Notes: generated by a model not told the origin, from the letters alone. 64,000 nucleotides of DNA from Myceligenerans indicum (GCF_016742955.1 NZ_JABBYC010000005.1:112166-176165), one strand, 5' to 3'. Shown: positions 51,793 through 60,779, counted from the stretch's first letter. Translations and numbers: made by a program.

Positions 51793-52634
51793 TCCCGCCG
51801 TCCGACGGCGGTCGCGGCGGAGCGCGAAGCTCCGGTCGCGACCGCCTCGGGGCAGGGTCCGGGCCCACGCACCCGTTCCTGCGCTCCCTCGACAGCGGTC
51901 TGCCCGTGGTGGGTTGCTGGACGGAGTCGGGGCCGTCACCCCTGGTGGGCGATGCCCGCTGGGACCGTGACGGCGACGGCGACCCGGCCGTACCGGCCGT
52001 GCTCAAGCTGGAGGGAGACTCCGGCGGTTCGGTCCTGACCGCCGTGGGCGAGCCGGTCCGGTTGGCGAACGTGCTGCGCCACGTCGCCGAGACCCTGGAG
52101 ACCGCGCCTCGCGGTGTGGTCGTCACCCGGGGGACGGGTGAGCATGCCGCCGCAACGCTGGCCTCCTGGGGACTGGCGAAGACCTCGGAGTGGGACCGGA
52201 TGGCGACCACCGTGATGCCGGACGTCCCGGCCACGGTTCTGGTCGAGCGTCTCGAGCTGGACCACGATCACGACGCGATCGCCGAGCTGCTGGCGGTGGC
52301 CAGCCCCGCCACACAGCACGGCGTCGACGCACCCGGGCACGACTGGTACGGGGTGCGGGCACCTGACGGAACCCTGTCTGCGGTCGGCGCGTCCGTGCTG
52401 CGCGACGGGCCCGACGGGGAGTTCGCGCACCTGGGCGGTATCGCGACCCGGCCCGAGCTGCGCGGGCAGGGCCTCGCCACGGCGGTGACCGCTCACCTCA
52501 CCGCCGGCGGTGTCGCGGCGCACGGCATGGTGACGCTCGGGATGTACGCCGACAACACCGTGGCGCGCCGCGTGTACGAACGGCTCGGCTTCCGAGTGAT
52601 CCACGAGGTCGAGACCTGGCGGCCCGCCGGCTAG
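51789..52634 (+). CDS. GNAT family N-acetyltransferase
   Basis: Acetyl-CoA-dependent N-acyltransferase (281 aa). The GNAT domain is C-terminal, with acetyl-CoA motif [25 protein letters not shown] and the closing [20 protein letters not shown] of FR47-like proteins; the N-terminal half is a degenerate partner domain. GTG 51789 overlaps the aspS stop (GTGA), so it is translated from the aspS message. Substrate unknown. Confidence 0.82.
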   Translation: MIPPSDGGRGGARSSGRDRLGAGSGPTHPFLRSLDSGLPVVGCWTESGPSPLVGDARWDRDGDGDPAVPAVLKLEGDSGGSVLTAVGEPVRLANVLRHVAETLETAPRGVVVTRGTGEHAAATLASWGLAKTSEWDRMATTVMPDVPATVLVERLELDHDHDAIAELLAVASPATQHGVDAPGHDWYGVRAPDGTLSAVGASVLRDGPDGEFAHLGGIATRPELRGQGLATAVTAHLTAGGVAAHGMVTLGMYADNTVARRVYERLGFRVIHEVETWRPAG

Positions 52635-52820
52635 GAGCCGGCGGCCGGGCCGCCCGTCCGCGGACCCGCCGGCGTTCGGCCGCGGCCGTGCGCCGCTCGT
52701 GCGAACCAAGGGTGCGGGCGTGCCCGGCCGGCGCGCCCGGCGGCCGCCCGCCGGGCGGACTTCCCTGCTCCTGGCTAGGGTCGGAACTGCCGAAGCACTG
52801 CGAGCGAGAGGCTCTTGCAC

Positions 52821-53387
52821 ATGTCGACCAACGAGCCGGGAGCACAGAACCCGTACGACCCGCGGCCGGGTGAGGGGCAGCCGGGACCGGACCCCGAGCC
52901 GCCGGGCCAGGGCCCGCAGCCGTCCTGGGGACAGCAGCCGCCCGGAGGCACGCCCCAGCAGCCGGGCGTCCCGACGTCCCCGCCCGGGGTCCCGCAGCCC
53001 TCCCCGTACGCCGCGGGCGGAGTGCCGCCATCGGCATTCGCGTCGCCCTCGCCCGCCTCGGGCATGCCGTATCCCGGCCAGCCGTACCCCAAGAACAGCC
53101 TGGGTGTGTGGTCGCTGGTCCTGGGCATCCTGAGCTGGTTCGTCTGCCCGATCGTCGCGAGCATCGGTGCCATCGTGACCGGCCACCTGTCGCGCCGGGC
53201 GGTGCGGGAGGGCCAGGCCGACAACGGCGGGCTGGGGCTCGCGGGGATCATCCTGGGCTGGACGTCGATCGCCTTGTCGGTGATCGCGATCATCATCTTC
53301 GTCGTGGTCCTGGGCGCCGTCGTGACCGATCCGGCGTTCCGGGACTACATCGACGACCCCTCCATGTGGCCCACGATCAACGGCTGA
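52821..53387 (+). CDS. DUF4190 membrane protein, Pro-rich N-terminus (copy 1)
   Basis: Small membrane protein (188 aa). About 90 disordered residues rich in Pro, Gly and Gln precede KNSLGVWSLVLGILSWFVCPIVASIGAIVTGHLSRRAVREGQADNGG (first DUF4190 helix pair) and a second hydrophobic segment. Cytoplasmic Pro-rich tail and two or three helices, function unknown. ATG 52821 is favoured over an in-frame TTG two codons upstream. A TAGGGT hexamer lies 40 nt upstream. It is the first of three adjacent paralogues. Confidence 0.82.
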   Translation: MSTNEPGAQNPYDPRPGEGQPGPDPEPPGQGPQPSWGQQPPGGTPQQPGVPTSPPGVPQPSPYAAGGVPPSAFASPSPASGMPYPGQPYPKNSLGVWSLVLGILSWFVCPIVASIGAIVTGHLSRRAVREGQADNGGLGLAGIILGWTSIALSVIAIIIFVVVLGAVVTDPAFRDYIDDPSMWPTING

Positions 53388-53450
53388 CCAACCGTCCGGC
53401 AGCGTCCGCCGCGGTAGGTGTGCACGGCCGAATACTGCCGTCGGCCCCGG

Positions 53451-53478
53451 ACCGGTTCGGTAGGGTTGGGACCGGTTC
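53451..53478 (+). promoter_or_regulatory. -10 flanked by ACCGGTTC direct repeats
   Basis: ACCGGTTC occurs at 53451-53458 and 53471-53478, exactly 20 bp apart (two helical turns), either side of a TAGGGT -10 (53461-53466) upstream of the second DUF4190 gene. This is a plausible activator or repressor site. Confidence 0.45.
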
Positions 53479-53517
53479 ACACAACTACCTTGGATTCTGA
53501 AAGAGGACATCACAACC

Positions 53518-54066
53518 ATGTCGACGAACAACCCCGGCGGCTCGTCGCCGTCTCCGTACGACCCGTCGGGGAGCGGGCAGCAGCCCGCTTCGCCGTACGA
53601 GCCCGGGCAGGCACCGCAGCAGCCCGCGCCGCCGTACGGTTCCGGGCAGCAGCCGGCGTCGCCGTACGAGCCGGGGCAGGCCCCTGCTCAGCCGGCGTCT
53701 CCCTACCAGCAGTCGCCGTACCAGCAGCAGCCCGGTGCCACGCCCTACCCGGCCGCGCCCGGCTACCCCGCCCAGTACGGCGGGCAGCCGTTCCCCAAGA
53801 ACGACCTGGGTGTCTGGGCGCTCGTGCTCGGCATCGTGAGCATCGTCATGTGCGGGTTCGTCGCCGGCATCCCGGCGGTCATCGTCGGCAACAAGGCGCG
53901 CCACGCCGTCCGCAACGGTGAGGCCGACAACGACGGCATGGCGCTCGCCGGCGTCATCACCGGCTGGATCGGCACGGCACTCAGCATCCTGGTGATCGTG
54001 TTCTACACGATCATCATCGCCATCGGCGTCAGCGGGGGCTTCGACTCCTCGCCGTCGGGCTACTAG
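53518..54066 (+). CDS. DUF4190 membrane protein, Pro/Gln-rich N-terminus (copy 2)
   Basis: Paralogue of 182 aa. The N-terminal 90 residues carry repeats of [22 protein letters not shown] type, followed by [47 protein letters not shown] and a second helix ([20 protein letters not shown]). The GE/GQADN(D/N)G loop between helices is shared with copy 1. ATG with AGAGGAC upstream. Only 18 nt separate it from copy 3, so these two are co-transcribed. Confidence 0.82.
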   Translation: MSTNNPGGSSPSPYDPSGSGQQPASPYEPGQAPQQPAPPYGSGQQPASPYEPGQAPAQPASPYQQSPYQQQPGATPYPAAPGYPAQYGGQPFPKNDLGVWALVLGIVSIVMCGFVAGIPAVIVGNKARHAVRNGEADNDGMALAGVITGWIGTALSILVIVFYTIIIAIGVSGGFDSSPSGY

Positions 54067-54084
54067 TACCGAGGGACAGCACCC

Positions 54085-54618
54085 ATGTCACAACCAGGTC
54101 CGGGTGATCCGTCATCGCAGGACGAGCCGTCGCAGGGCGGACCGCCCTCGATGCCCCCGCACGGTGAGCCCGGCCCGCACGGTGAGCCCGGCCCGCACGG
54201 TGAGCCCGGCCCGCACGGTGAGCCCGGCCCGCACGGCGGGTCCGCCCCGGCCTGGCAACCGGGCCCGGCGCCGGTGGGCGGCCCGCCCGCCGGCCAGGCG
54301 CCGGCGCCCTACAACCCCCAGCCCGCCTACCTCGTGCCGATGCCCCAGAACGAGCTCGGGGTCTGGTCCCTGGTGACCGGGATCCTCTCGTGGGTGCTGT
54401 GCCCGGTCGTGCTCGGGGTCATCGCGATCGTGACCGGCTACGCGAGCAGGAAGGCCGTTCGTGAGGGGACGGCCAACAACCCCGGCATGGCGACGGCGGG
54501 CCTGATCCTGGGCTGGCTGAACGTCGGGCTGTTCGTCGGCGGTCTGCTCCTCTGGCTGTTGTTCGGAGCGGCGATCATGGGGGTGGCCGGGATCGGATCG
54601 GTCCTGTCGGGCACCTGA
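54085..54618 (+). CDS. DUF4190 membrane protein with PHGEPG repeats (copy 3)
   Basis: Third paralogue (177 aa). The N-terminus has four exact PHGEPG units and a Pro/Ala-rich linker, then [46 protein letters not shown] and a final hydrophobic segment ([26 protein letters not shown]). Function unknown. The perfect repeat suggests recent slippage expansion. Confidence 0.82.
   Translation: MSQPGPGDPSSQDEPSQGGPPSMPPHGEPGPHGEPGPHGEPGPHGEPGPHGGSAPAWQPGPAPVGGPPAGQAPAPYNPQPAYLVPMPQNELGVWSLVTGILSWVLCPVVLGVIAIVTGYASRKAVREGTANNPGMATAGLILGWLNVGLFVGGLLLWLLFGAAIMGVAGIGSVLSGT
54157..54240 (+). repeat. 18-bp coding tandem repeat
   Basis: Four identical copies of an 18-nt unit (CCGCACGGTGAGCCCGGC), then a partial fifth, encode PHGEPG in the third DUF4190 protein. 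Confidence 0.9.
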
Positions 54619-54666
54619 GCGGCGATTGCCCTTCCGCTTGCCGTCCTCACCAGGCACGATGACGGC

Positions 54667-56124
54667 ATGACCACGGATGCGGATGTCGTCGTCGTCGGAG
54701 CGGGACCTACCGGGCTCCTGCTGGCCGGGGATCTGGCCGCTGCCGGGGTGCGCACCATCCTCGTGGAGCGCCGGCCCCGGCAGATCAGCAACCTGTCACG
54801 GGCGTTCGCCGTGCACGCCCGCGCCCTGGAGCAGCTGGACGCGCGGGAGGTGGCCGAGCCCGTCATCGCCCGGGGGCAGGTGATCCAGGACCTGCGGCTG
54901 CTGAACCGGTTCTCGCTGGACCTGAGCGTCCTGCCCAGCCGGTTTCCGCAGGTCGTGGCCGTTCCGCAGTACGAGGTGGAGCGAGTGCTGCTGCAACGCG
55001 CCGAGGCCGCGGGGGTCGGTTTCGCCTATGACACGGAACTCCAGGGCCTCGACCAGGACAATGACGGCGTCACCCTGCGAGTTGGCGGACCGGACGGCCC
55101 GCGGACCCTCCGCGCCCGCTACGTCGTGGGCTGCGACGGTCACCACTCCGCGGTCCGCGGTCTCGTCGGGCTGCCCTTTCCCGGCAGCGCCGTCATCAGG
55201 TCGATGGTCCTGGCGGACGTGCGCCTCGGGGAACCGCCGTCGGACGTCCTCACGGTCGCCGTGCGCGACGAGTCCTTCTGCTTCATCGCGCCGTTCGGCG
55301 ACGGGTATCACCGGGTCATCGGCTGGCGATACGGCCGTGACGTGCCTGAGGACACGCCGCTCGACCTGGACGAGGTGCGCGGGACCATTCGTGCGGCCTT
55401 CGGGACGGACTTCGGCATGGTCGACGCCCGCTGGACGTCCCGCTTCCACTCCGACGAGCGGCAGGCGCCCCACTACCGGGTGGGCAGGGTCTTCGTGGCC
55501 GGTGATGCCGCCCACGTGCATTCGCCCGCCGGCGGTCAGGGCATGAACACCGGGCTCCAGGACGCGGCGAACCTGTCGTGGAAGCTCGCGCAGGTGGCCA
55601 CCGGTCAGGTGAGCGGTGAGGCCGCAGAGACCCTCCTGGACACCTACGAGTCCGAGCGCCACCCGGTGGGCACGATGGTGCTGCGCACCAGCGGCGCGCT
55701 GGTCCGGGCCGCACGAGGGAAGGGCTTCGTCTCCCGCGCCCTGGGCGTGCTCGTCGTCGGGGTCATCGGGCGCCTTCCGCCGGCCCGGGTCCGCGTGATG
55801 GGCATGATCTCCGGAATCGGGATCGCGTATCCCCGACCGCGGGGTGCGCATCGGCTGGTCGGCCGGCGAGCGCCGGACCTCCCGCTCGTGCCGGGCCGGT
55901 CCGGCGGCGCGACGCGCCTCTACGAGGCGCTGCGCGGCGGCGGCTTCGTCCTCGTCCGGGGATCCGGCGACGGCGCGGCGGGCGTGAGGCCTGCCCCGGC
56001 GGACCCGCCGCCGGGAAGCCGGTACGGGGTGTGGGCGCGGCATGCCGTGGAGGTGTGTCGTGCCGACGGTGAGGCCACCACTGTCCTGGTCCGCCCTGAC
56101 GGCTACGTCGCCTGGGCGGGATGA
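54667..56124 (+). CDS. FAD-dependent monooxygenase (class A aromatic hydroxylase)
   Basis: Single-component flavoprotein hydroxylase (485 aa). FAD-binding motifs: GxGxxG VVVVGAGPTGLLLAGDLAAAG, the DG motif VVGCDGHHSAVR, and the GD motif VGRVFVAGDAAHVHSPAGGQGMNTGLQDAANL. The C-terminal third carries the extra thioredoxin-like domain typical of the PF01494 group that includes rifampicin monooxygenase and aromatic polyketide hydroxylases. The stop overlaps the start of the phosphotransferase gene (ATGA). A role in drug inactivation is inference from the neighbourhood, not from residues. Confidence 0.88.
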   Translation: MTTDADVVVVGAGPTGLLLAGDLAAAGVRTILVERRPRQISNLSRAFAVHARALEQLDAREVAEPVIARGQVIQDLRLLNRFSLDLSVLPSRFPQVVAVPQYEVERVLLQRAEAAGVGFAYDTELQGLDQDNDGVTLRVGGPDGPRTLRARYVVGCDGHHSAVRGLVGLPFPGSAVIRSMVLADVRLGEPPSDVLTVAVRDESFCFIAPFGDGYHRVIGWRYGRDVPEDTPLDLDEVRGTIRAAFGTDFGMVDARWTSRFHSDERQAPHYRVGRVFVAGDAAHVHSPAGGQGMNTGLQDAANLSWKLAQVATGQVSGEAAETLLDTYESERHPVGTMVLRTSGALVRAARGKGFVSRALGVLVVGVIGRLPPARVRVMGMISGIGIAYPRPRGAHRLVGRRAPDLPLVPGRSGGATRLYEALRGGGFVLVRGSGDGAAGVRPAPADPPPGSRYGVWARHAVEVCRADGEATTVLVRPDGYVAWAG

Positions 56125-57110
56125 GAACCATGAGCAGCAACATCAACCGGAGCCGGCTGGATCGCGCGGGAGTTGCCCGCGTGCTCGTGGCGGCCGGGTT
56201 CGACCCGGCACGGGTGGCCGCCTGCGAGGAGCTCGGGGCCGCGACCTACAACACGGCGTACCGGATCCGGCTGGACGACGGCACCGGGCTGGTGCTCAAG
56301 GTCGCTCCGGACCCGGCCGCCGAGGGGCTGCGCCATGAGCGGGACCTGATGCGGACGGAGACGACGTTCTACCGCACGGCGGCCCCCGCGCTCCCGGTGC
56401 CGGGCGTCGCGTACGCGGACTTCTCCCGTGAGGTGGTCCCGCGCGACTACCTGCTCATGACCGAGCTGCCCGGCCGGAACTGGCACGAGCTGGACTCCGG
56501 CGTCCGCGGTGCGGATCGGGGAAGGCTGCGCCGGGAGCTGGGCGCGCTCGTGGCCGGCCTGCACCGGATCACGGGGGACGGGTTCGGCTATCCGCAGCTG
56601 GGGCTGTCGGGCTCGTGGCGGGAGGCGTTCACCGGCATGACCGCCGTGCTGCTCGACGACGCCGTGCGGTGGAACGCACCCCTCCCGGTGCCCGTGTCCC
56701 GTCTCCGGTCGCTGTTCGACGGCAACGCGGACGCGCTCGACGAGGTGACCACGCCGGTGCTGGTGCACTTCGACCTCTGGCCCGGCAACGTGCTGCTCCA
56801 CGAGGGCCGCATCACCGGCATCGTCGACGGGGAACGAGCCTTCTGGGGCGACCCGCTCGCCGAGATGGTCTCGCTCGCCCTGTTCGGCGGCATCGAGGAC
56901 GACGAGGCGTTCCTCGCCGGCTACGGCGGCATCGTGTTCGACGACGGCGCACGGCGACGTCTCGCCCTGTACCGGGCGTACCTCTACCTCATCATGCTCA
57001 CCGAGGGCGGTCCGCGCGGCTACACGGGCGCCGACCGCGACGCCGCCGTCGAGCACATCACGCGGCATCTCGGCACGGCGCTGTCCGAGCTGGAGCCGTC
57101 ACCCCTGTGA
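56121..57110 (+). CDS. Aminoglycoside phosphotransferase (APH) family kinase
   Basis: Small-molecule kinase (329 aa) with a protein-kinase-like fold. The ATP-binding region includes YRIRLDDGTGLVLKV; the catalytic Brenner motif is VHFDLWPGNVLL with His216, Asp218 and Asn223, and the metal-binding GIVDGERAFWGDP contains Asp236. Many members act on fructosamines, macrolides or other alcohols, so the name does not prove aminoglycoside resistance. Translationally coupled to the FAD monooxygenase. Confidence 0.85.
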   Translation: MRTMSSNINRSRLDRAGVARVLVAAGFDPARVAACEELGAATYNTAYRIRLDDGTGLVLKVAPDPAAEGLRHERDLMRTETTFYRTAAPALPVPGVAYADFSREVVPRDYLLMTELPGRNWHELDSGVRGADRGRLRRELGALVAGLHRITGDGFGYPQLGLSGSWREAFTGMTAVLLDDAVRWNAPLPVPVSRLRSLFDGNADALDEVTTPVLVHFDLWPGNVLLHEGRITGIVDGERAFWGDPLAEMVSLALFGGIEDDEAFLAGYGGIVFDDGARRRLALYRAYLYLIMLTEGGPRGYTGADRDAAVEHITRHLGTALSELEPSPL

Positions 57111-57112
57111 GC

Positions 57113-57127
57113 GGCCCGTGACGGGCC
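57113..57127 (+). terminator. Short hairpin after the phosphotransferase gene
   Basis: GGCCCG-TGA-CGGGCC, a 6-bp stem with a 3-nt loop, a few bases after the stop; weak but well placed between converging genes. Confidence 0.4.
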
Positions 57128-57156
57128 CCGGTCGTGAACCCTTGAGGCCACCGGCG

Positions 57157-57930
57157 TCACTCGGCGCTGGCGCGCTCGGCGATCGCACCGGTGCTGGATC
57201 CGTCGCGTGCCTCCGCGAAACACCACATGGAGTAGTTCCCCGCGGCCCAGTCGCGCTCGCTGGGCACGATGTACCAGATGTCGAAGAGCCCGGGATCCGT
57301 CCGCAGCGCGACGAGTTTCTCCGTGCAGGCGCCGGTCGCGTGCCGGGCGAGTTCCGCCTCGCCCGGGAAGGCGATCGACCGTTCGGCGCCGAGCTCGCGG
57401 TAGTCGCCGTAGATCGACGTCTTGAAGTACATCTCCCCACCGTGCGGCTCGTCGCAGTCGACGACCTCGATCCGCGCGACGACGTCGGTCAGCCCGTCGG
57501 TCTCGTAGCAGTTGCCGATGAAGGCCAGCCGGACCGGTGTGCCGTCCTCGGGCCCGGAGCCGTCGGCCGGGGCGGGGGCCGGCGGAGCGTCCGCGACCGC
57601 GGCACCGATGAACGGCGCCGTCGCCGCCGTGGCCGCTACCAGGAGTCCGACCGAGGCCACCGAGGACAGGGACAGCCCCACGGCCAGTCCCCAGATCCCG
57701 AGCCTGCGCGCACGGGACCCCTCGGTGGCCGCGGTGCGCGTGTCACCGGCTCCGAGGGCTCGCGAGGCACGCAGCGTGTGGGGCAGCGCGGCCAGGGCGA
57801 ACGGCCAGCAGAACAGGAGCGCGACGACCGTCCAACCGTGACCGGTCGACGGGGGCACCGGTGGTCGCGGCGGGACGTAGGGGTGGTACGGGCCGTACCG
57901 TGCCGGCCGCGGGGTCTGCGGGGTGCTCAT
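57157..57930 (-). CDS. CD225/dispanin-like membrane protein with septum-formation-like domain
   Basis: Membrane protein (257 aa). A Pro/Tyr-rich N-terminus (YGPYHPYVPPRPPVPP) precedes a CD225-like pair of helices (WTVVALLFCWPFALAALPHTLRASRALGAGDTRTAATEGSRARRLGIWGLAVG), then an extracytoplasmic domain with paired Cys (NCYE, VDCDEPHGGEMYF, GACTEK, MWCF) resembling the actinobacterial septum-formation family domain. ATG 57930 overlaps the stop of the upstream gene (ATGA). Probable cell-envelope role; unproven. Confidence 0.7.
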   Translation of the reverse strand: MSTPQTPRPARYGPYHPYVPPRPPVPPSTGHGWTVVALLFCWPFALAALPHTLRASRALGAGDTRTAATEGSRARRLGIWGLAVGLSLSSVASVGLLVAATAATAPFIGAAVADAPPAPAPADGSGPEDGTPVRLAFIGNCYETDGLTDVVARIEVVDCDEPHGGEMYFKTSIYGDYRELGAERSIAFPGEAELARHATGACTEKLVALRTDPGLFDIWYIVPSERDWAAGNYSMWCFAEARDGSSTGAIAERASAE

Positions 57931-58718
57931 GCGGACTCCGTCTCCAGGTCGAGCTTCACGAGGTCGGGGCGGTCGCTGAGCGAACCCCGCACGGGGTGCG
58001 AGGCCAGGAGCAGGCACGGGCTCGCTCGATCCCCGTACAGCCAGCTGTCCTGGCTGGGCATCCACGGCCACGCGTTCCCGTACTCCGGTGCGTCGGCACC
58101 CATGTAGCCCCAGTAGGCATCGACGCATGCCTCCCAGGCGTCGTTCTCGATGACGTCGTCACCCGGGTACGGCCCCCACTCGTGCTCGTGGACCCCGATG
58201 ACCACGACGTCGTGCTCCTCGGCGCAGGGGACCAGCTCGATCTCGGTGAGCTCCGCCCAGCCCGCGTCGTCCGGCGGGGCGAGGAAGCAGTCGCCGGTGA
58301 TGAGTTCCAGCGGATCCACCGTATCCGGCCGGGGCGCGGCGACCGCCTGCCGGACGGGAGGCTCGGGCCACCTGTCCGTCACCTGGTCGAGGAGGCCCGG
58401 ACCGTGGCTGGTGAACGTCACGGCGAGAACCACCCAGGCCGTCGCCCGGAGCGCGAGGAGGCCGCCCCCGACGCCCACCGCGGTCCAGGAACGGCGGTGG
58501 GCGGACCGGCTCGCGTCCCGGGCCGCGCCTGCCAGGCCGGCTCCGTCGGCACGAGCCGCTCGGGCCGCCGCGGACAACGCGGCGAGACCGACCGGCCAGA
58601 ACAACAGCAGGGCGGCCGCGACGAGACCGGTGCGGGGGCGCCTGGGGCCGGGGCCGGCGGGCGGGTCCGGATCCGGGCCTGGGCCCGGGCCGTGGGACTG
58701 AGGAGAGGGGGATGCCAC
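57927..58718 (-). CDS. CD225/dispanin-like membrane protein with septum-formation-like domain (paralogue)
   Basis: Distant paralogue (263 aa) of the next gene in the operon: Pro/Gly/Asp-rich N-terminus, TGLVAAALLLFWPVGLAALSAAARAARADGAG and SWTAVGVGGGLLALRATAWVVLAV as helices, then an external domain with ITGDCFLAPPD, VPCAEEHDVVVIGVHEHEWGPYPGDD and a Trp/Tyr-rich end. GTG 58718 is chosen because GAAAGG lies 6 nt upstream and the preceding frame is non-coding. First gene of the pair. Confidence 0.65.
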   Translation of the reverse strand: MASPSPQSHGPGPGPDPDPPAGPGPRRPRTGLVAAALLLFWPVGLAALSAAARAARADGAGLAGAARDASRSAHRRSWTAVGVGGGLLALRATAWVVLAVTFTSHGPGLLDQVTDRWPEPPVRQAVAAPRPDTVDPLELITGDCFLAPPDDAGWAELTEIELVPCAEEHDVVVIGVHEHEWGPYPGDDVIENDAWEACVDAYWGYMGADAPEYGNAWPWMPSQDSWLYGDRASPCLLLASHPVRGSLSDRPDLVKLDLETESA

Positions 58719-59000
58719 GAGCGGCCTTTCTAGCACATCGGGCGTCCCGCTCCTCCGGATCTGCGAGGATTTCACCCCACCGGCCAGTGCACCCACCCGC
58801 CATGCGAGGCCGCGGGAAGGGCAAGCACAGGCCGGGCGGCGCGAGGCGGCGGCATCCTGCTGGGGACGGCCGGCCCGCGCGTGGCGACCGGTGTCGGCAG
58901 GGAGAGAAAGAACTCGCGACGTCCGTGGCGGTGTGCGAGAGTGCGGGCGGTCCCGGCGGGCAGGTCCGCGTGTGAGACGGGATGAGCAGAAGGATCGTGA

Positions 59001-59036
59001 ATGAGGACTTCCCCGGTCGTCGCCCACCTGCGCTGA
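59001..59036 (+). CDS. Leader peptide of the ABC-F gene (11 aa)
   Basis: ATG 59001 opens an 11-codon frame, MRTSPVVAHLR, with the best ribosome site of the region (AGAAGGA, 6 nt upstream). It lies about 97 nt before the ABC-F start and is followed by two mutually exclusive hairpins. Short leader peptides of this sort make ABC-F and erm resistance genes inducible by ribosome-stalling drugs. The rest of the 414-nt gap (58719-59000) shows no convincing gene. Confidence 0.55.
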   Translation: MRTSPVVAHLR

Positions 59037-59058
59037 CACCGAACGTTCCCGTCCCGGA

Positions 59059-59098
59059 CGGCCCCTGGCGGCCGCAGCCGGGCCGGTGGAGCACCGGC
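59059..59098 (+). promoter_or_regulatory. Candidate attenuator: two mutually exclusive hairpins
   Basis: Hairpin 1 pairs CGGCCC (59059-59064) with GGGCCG (59080-59085). Hairpin 2 pairs GCCGGTG (59082-59088) with CACCGGC (59092-59098) around a 3-nt loop. They share 59082-59085, so only one can form at a time. Lying between the leader peptide and the ABC-F start, they could switch expression when ribosomes stall. Confidence 0.5.
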
Positions 59099-59132
59099 GT
59101 CGGCGCGTCATGCCACCCCGGGAGTCCTCACC

Positions 59133-60779
59133 ATGCCCTTGTCCGCCTCACATCCTGCCGTCGTCCTCGACGACCTCACCTTCGCCTGGCCCGACGGAAG
59201 CGTCGCTCTCCAAGGCATCTCCGGCGCCTTCGGCCGCGGCCGCACCGGGCTCACCGGAGTCAACGGCGCCGGAAAGTCCACCCTGCTCCAGCTGATCGCC
59301 CGGCGGCTGCGCCCCGGGTCGGGAACCGCCTACGTCTCCGGAACCGTCGACTACCTGCCGCAGCGGCTTACGCTCGACGTCGGCGCCACCGTGGCCGACC
59401 TCCTGGGTGTCCGGCCCGTCGTGGACGCCGTCCGCGCCATCACCGACGGCGACGTGCGTGCCGAGCTGTTCGACGTCGTCGGCGACGACTGGGACGCCGA
59501 ACGGCGCTGCGTCGCGGCGCTCGCCGCGGCCGGGCTGCCCGCCGATGTCGACCGGACGGTCGCCGCGTTGTCGGGCGGCGAGGCGATGCTCACCGCCGTC
59601 GTCGGGCTGCGGCTGCGCGGGGCCGACGTCGCGCTGCTGGACGAACCCACCAACAATCTCGACCGCGACGCCCGCGAGCGCCTCCACGAGCTGGTGCGGG
59701 GCTGGCGTGGCGCGCTCGTGGTGGTGTCGCACGATCTGGAACTGCTCGACCTCATGGACGAGACCGCCGAGTTGCGTGCCGGTTCGCTGGCGACGTTCGG
59801 CGGGCCCTACAGCGAGTACCGCGCCTGGCTGGAGGTGCAGCAGGAGGCGGCCGAGCAGGCGCTGCGGACGGCGGAGCAGACGCTGCGGCGTGAGCGGCGC
59901 CATCGGATCGCCCTGGAGGAGAAGGTCGCGCACAGTGAACGGCAGGGGCGCAAGGACCGTACGAACCGCCGGTACGTCCCGGCGGCGGTCCGGGATCGGA
60001 AGAACAAGGCCGAGCGGTCGCAGGGAGCCCGCCGCGGCCTGGCCGACGACCGCGTCGTGGCGGCACGGGCGGCCGTGGAGGCGGCCGAGCGGGCCGTGCG
60101 GGACGACGACCGGATCGTCGTCGACCTGCCCGACCCGGATGTGCCGGCCGGTCGCTGGATCGCGCTGCTGACGGGGGCCGACGGCGGGCAGCACCTGCTG
60201 CGGGGGCCGGAGCGAGTGGCACTGACCGGGCCGAACGGGGCGGGCAAGACGACGCTGCTGGAGCGCCTTCTGCACGGTGGGGAGATGATCCGCCCACCGG
60301 CCGGGCAGGCGGGTGGCGGCACGGCCCCTGAGGTGCCGGCCGCGGCGTCGGGCACGCTGCTGACGGATCGCGTGGGCTATCTGCCCCAGCGGATCGATGT
60401 GCTGCCCGACGCCGCCACGGTGCTGGAGGCGGTGCGCGAGGGCGCGCCGGACGTTCCTCCGGGGGAGCTGCGCAACCGGCTCGCGCGCCTCCTCGTGCGG
60501 GGTGATGCCGTGCACCGCCCGGTGGCGACGCTCTCGGGAGGTGAGCGTTTCCGGGTGGCGATCGCCCGCCTGCTGCTGGCGGACCCGCCGGCGCAGCTCC
60601 TGATCCTGGACGAGCCGACGAACAGCCTCGACGTCGCGGGCACGGAGCGTCTGCTGGAGGCGTTGGCGTCCTACCGGGGCGCCCTGCTCGTGGTCAGCCA
60701 CGACCAGGCGTTCCTGGACCGGCTGGGCCCGGACCGGGAGCTGCGCCTGGATCCCGGCGGGGTGCTCACGGAGCGGTGA
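59133..60779 (+). CDS. ABC-F family ATP-binding protein (ribosome protection type)
   Basis: Cytoplasmic protein (548 aa) with two ABC domains and no membrane segment. Walker A GVNGAGKST and GPNGAGKTT; signatures LSGGEAMLTAV and LSGGERFRVAIARLL; Walker B VALLDEPTNNLD and LLILDEPTNSLD; between them a charged linker helix pair (RRERRHRIALEEKVAHSERQGRK and RKNKAERSQGARRGL). ABC-F proteins act on the ribosome, and those with inducible leaders often confer antibiotic resistance. The first signature, LSGGEAML, deviates from the usual LSGG(E/Q)xxR. Start ATG with GGGAG 8 nt upstream. Its end overlaps the convergent DUF6314 gene by 14 bp. Confidence 0.9.
   Translation: MPLSASHPAVVLDDLTFAWPDGSVALQGISGAFGRGRTGLTGVNGAGKSTLLQLIARRLRPGSGTAYVSGTVDYLPQRLTLDVGATVADLLGVRPVVDAVRAITDGDVRAELFDVVGDDWDAERRCVAALAAAGLPADVDRTVAALSGGEAMLTAVVGLRLRGADVALLDEPTNNLDRDARERLHELVRGWRGALVVVSHDLELLDLMDETAELRAGSLATFGGPYSEYRAWLEVQQEAAEQALRTAEQTLRRERRHRIALEEKVAHSERQGRKDRTNRRYVPAAVRDRKNKAERSQGARRGLADDRVVAARAAVEAAERAVRDDDRIVVDLPDPDVPAGRWIALLTGADGGQHLLRGPERVALTGPNGAGKTTLLERLLHGGEMIRPPAGQAGGGTAPEVPAAASGTLLTDRVGYLPQRIDVLPDAATVLEAVREGAPDVPPGELRNRLARLLVRGDAVHRPVATLSGGERFRVAIARLLLADPPAQLLILDEPTNSLDVAGTERLLEALASYRGALLVVSHDQAFLDRLGPDRELRLDPGGVLTER

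Noticed and set aside
58712..58975. 87-codon forward frame before the ABC-F gene
   Set aside because: Basic, Gly/Arg-rich translation without ribosome site or motif; probably non-coding.
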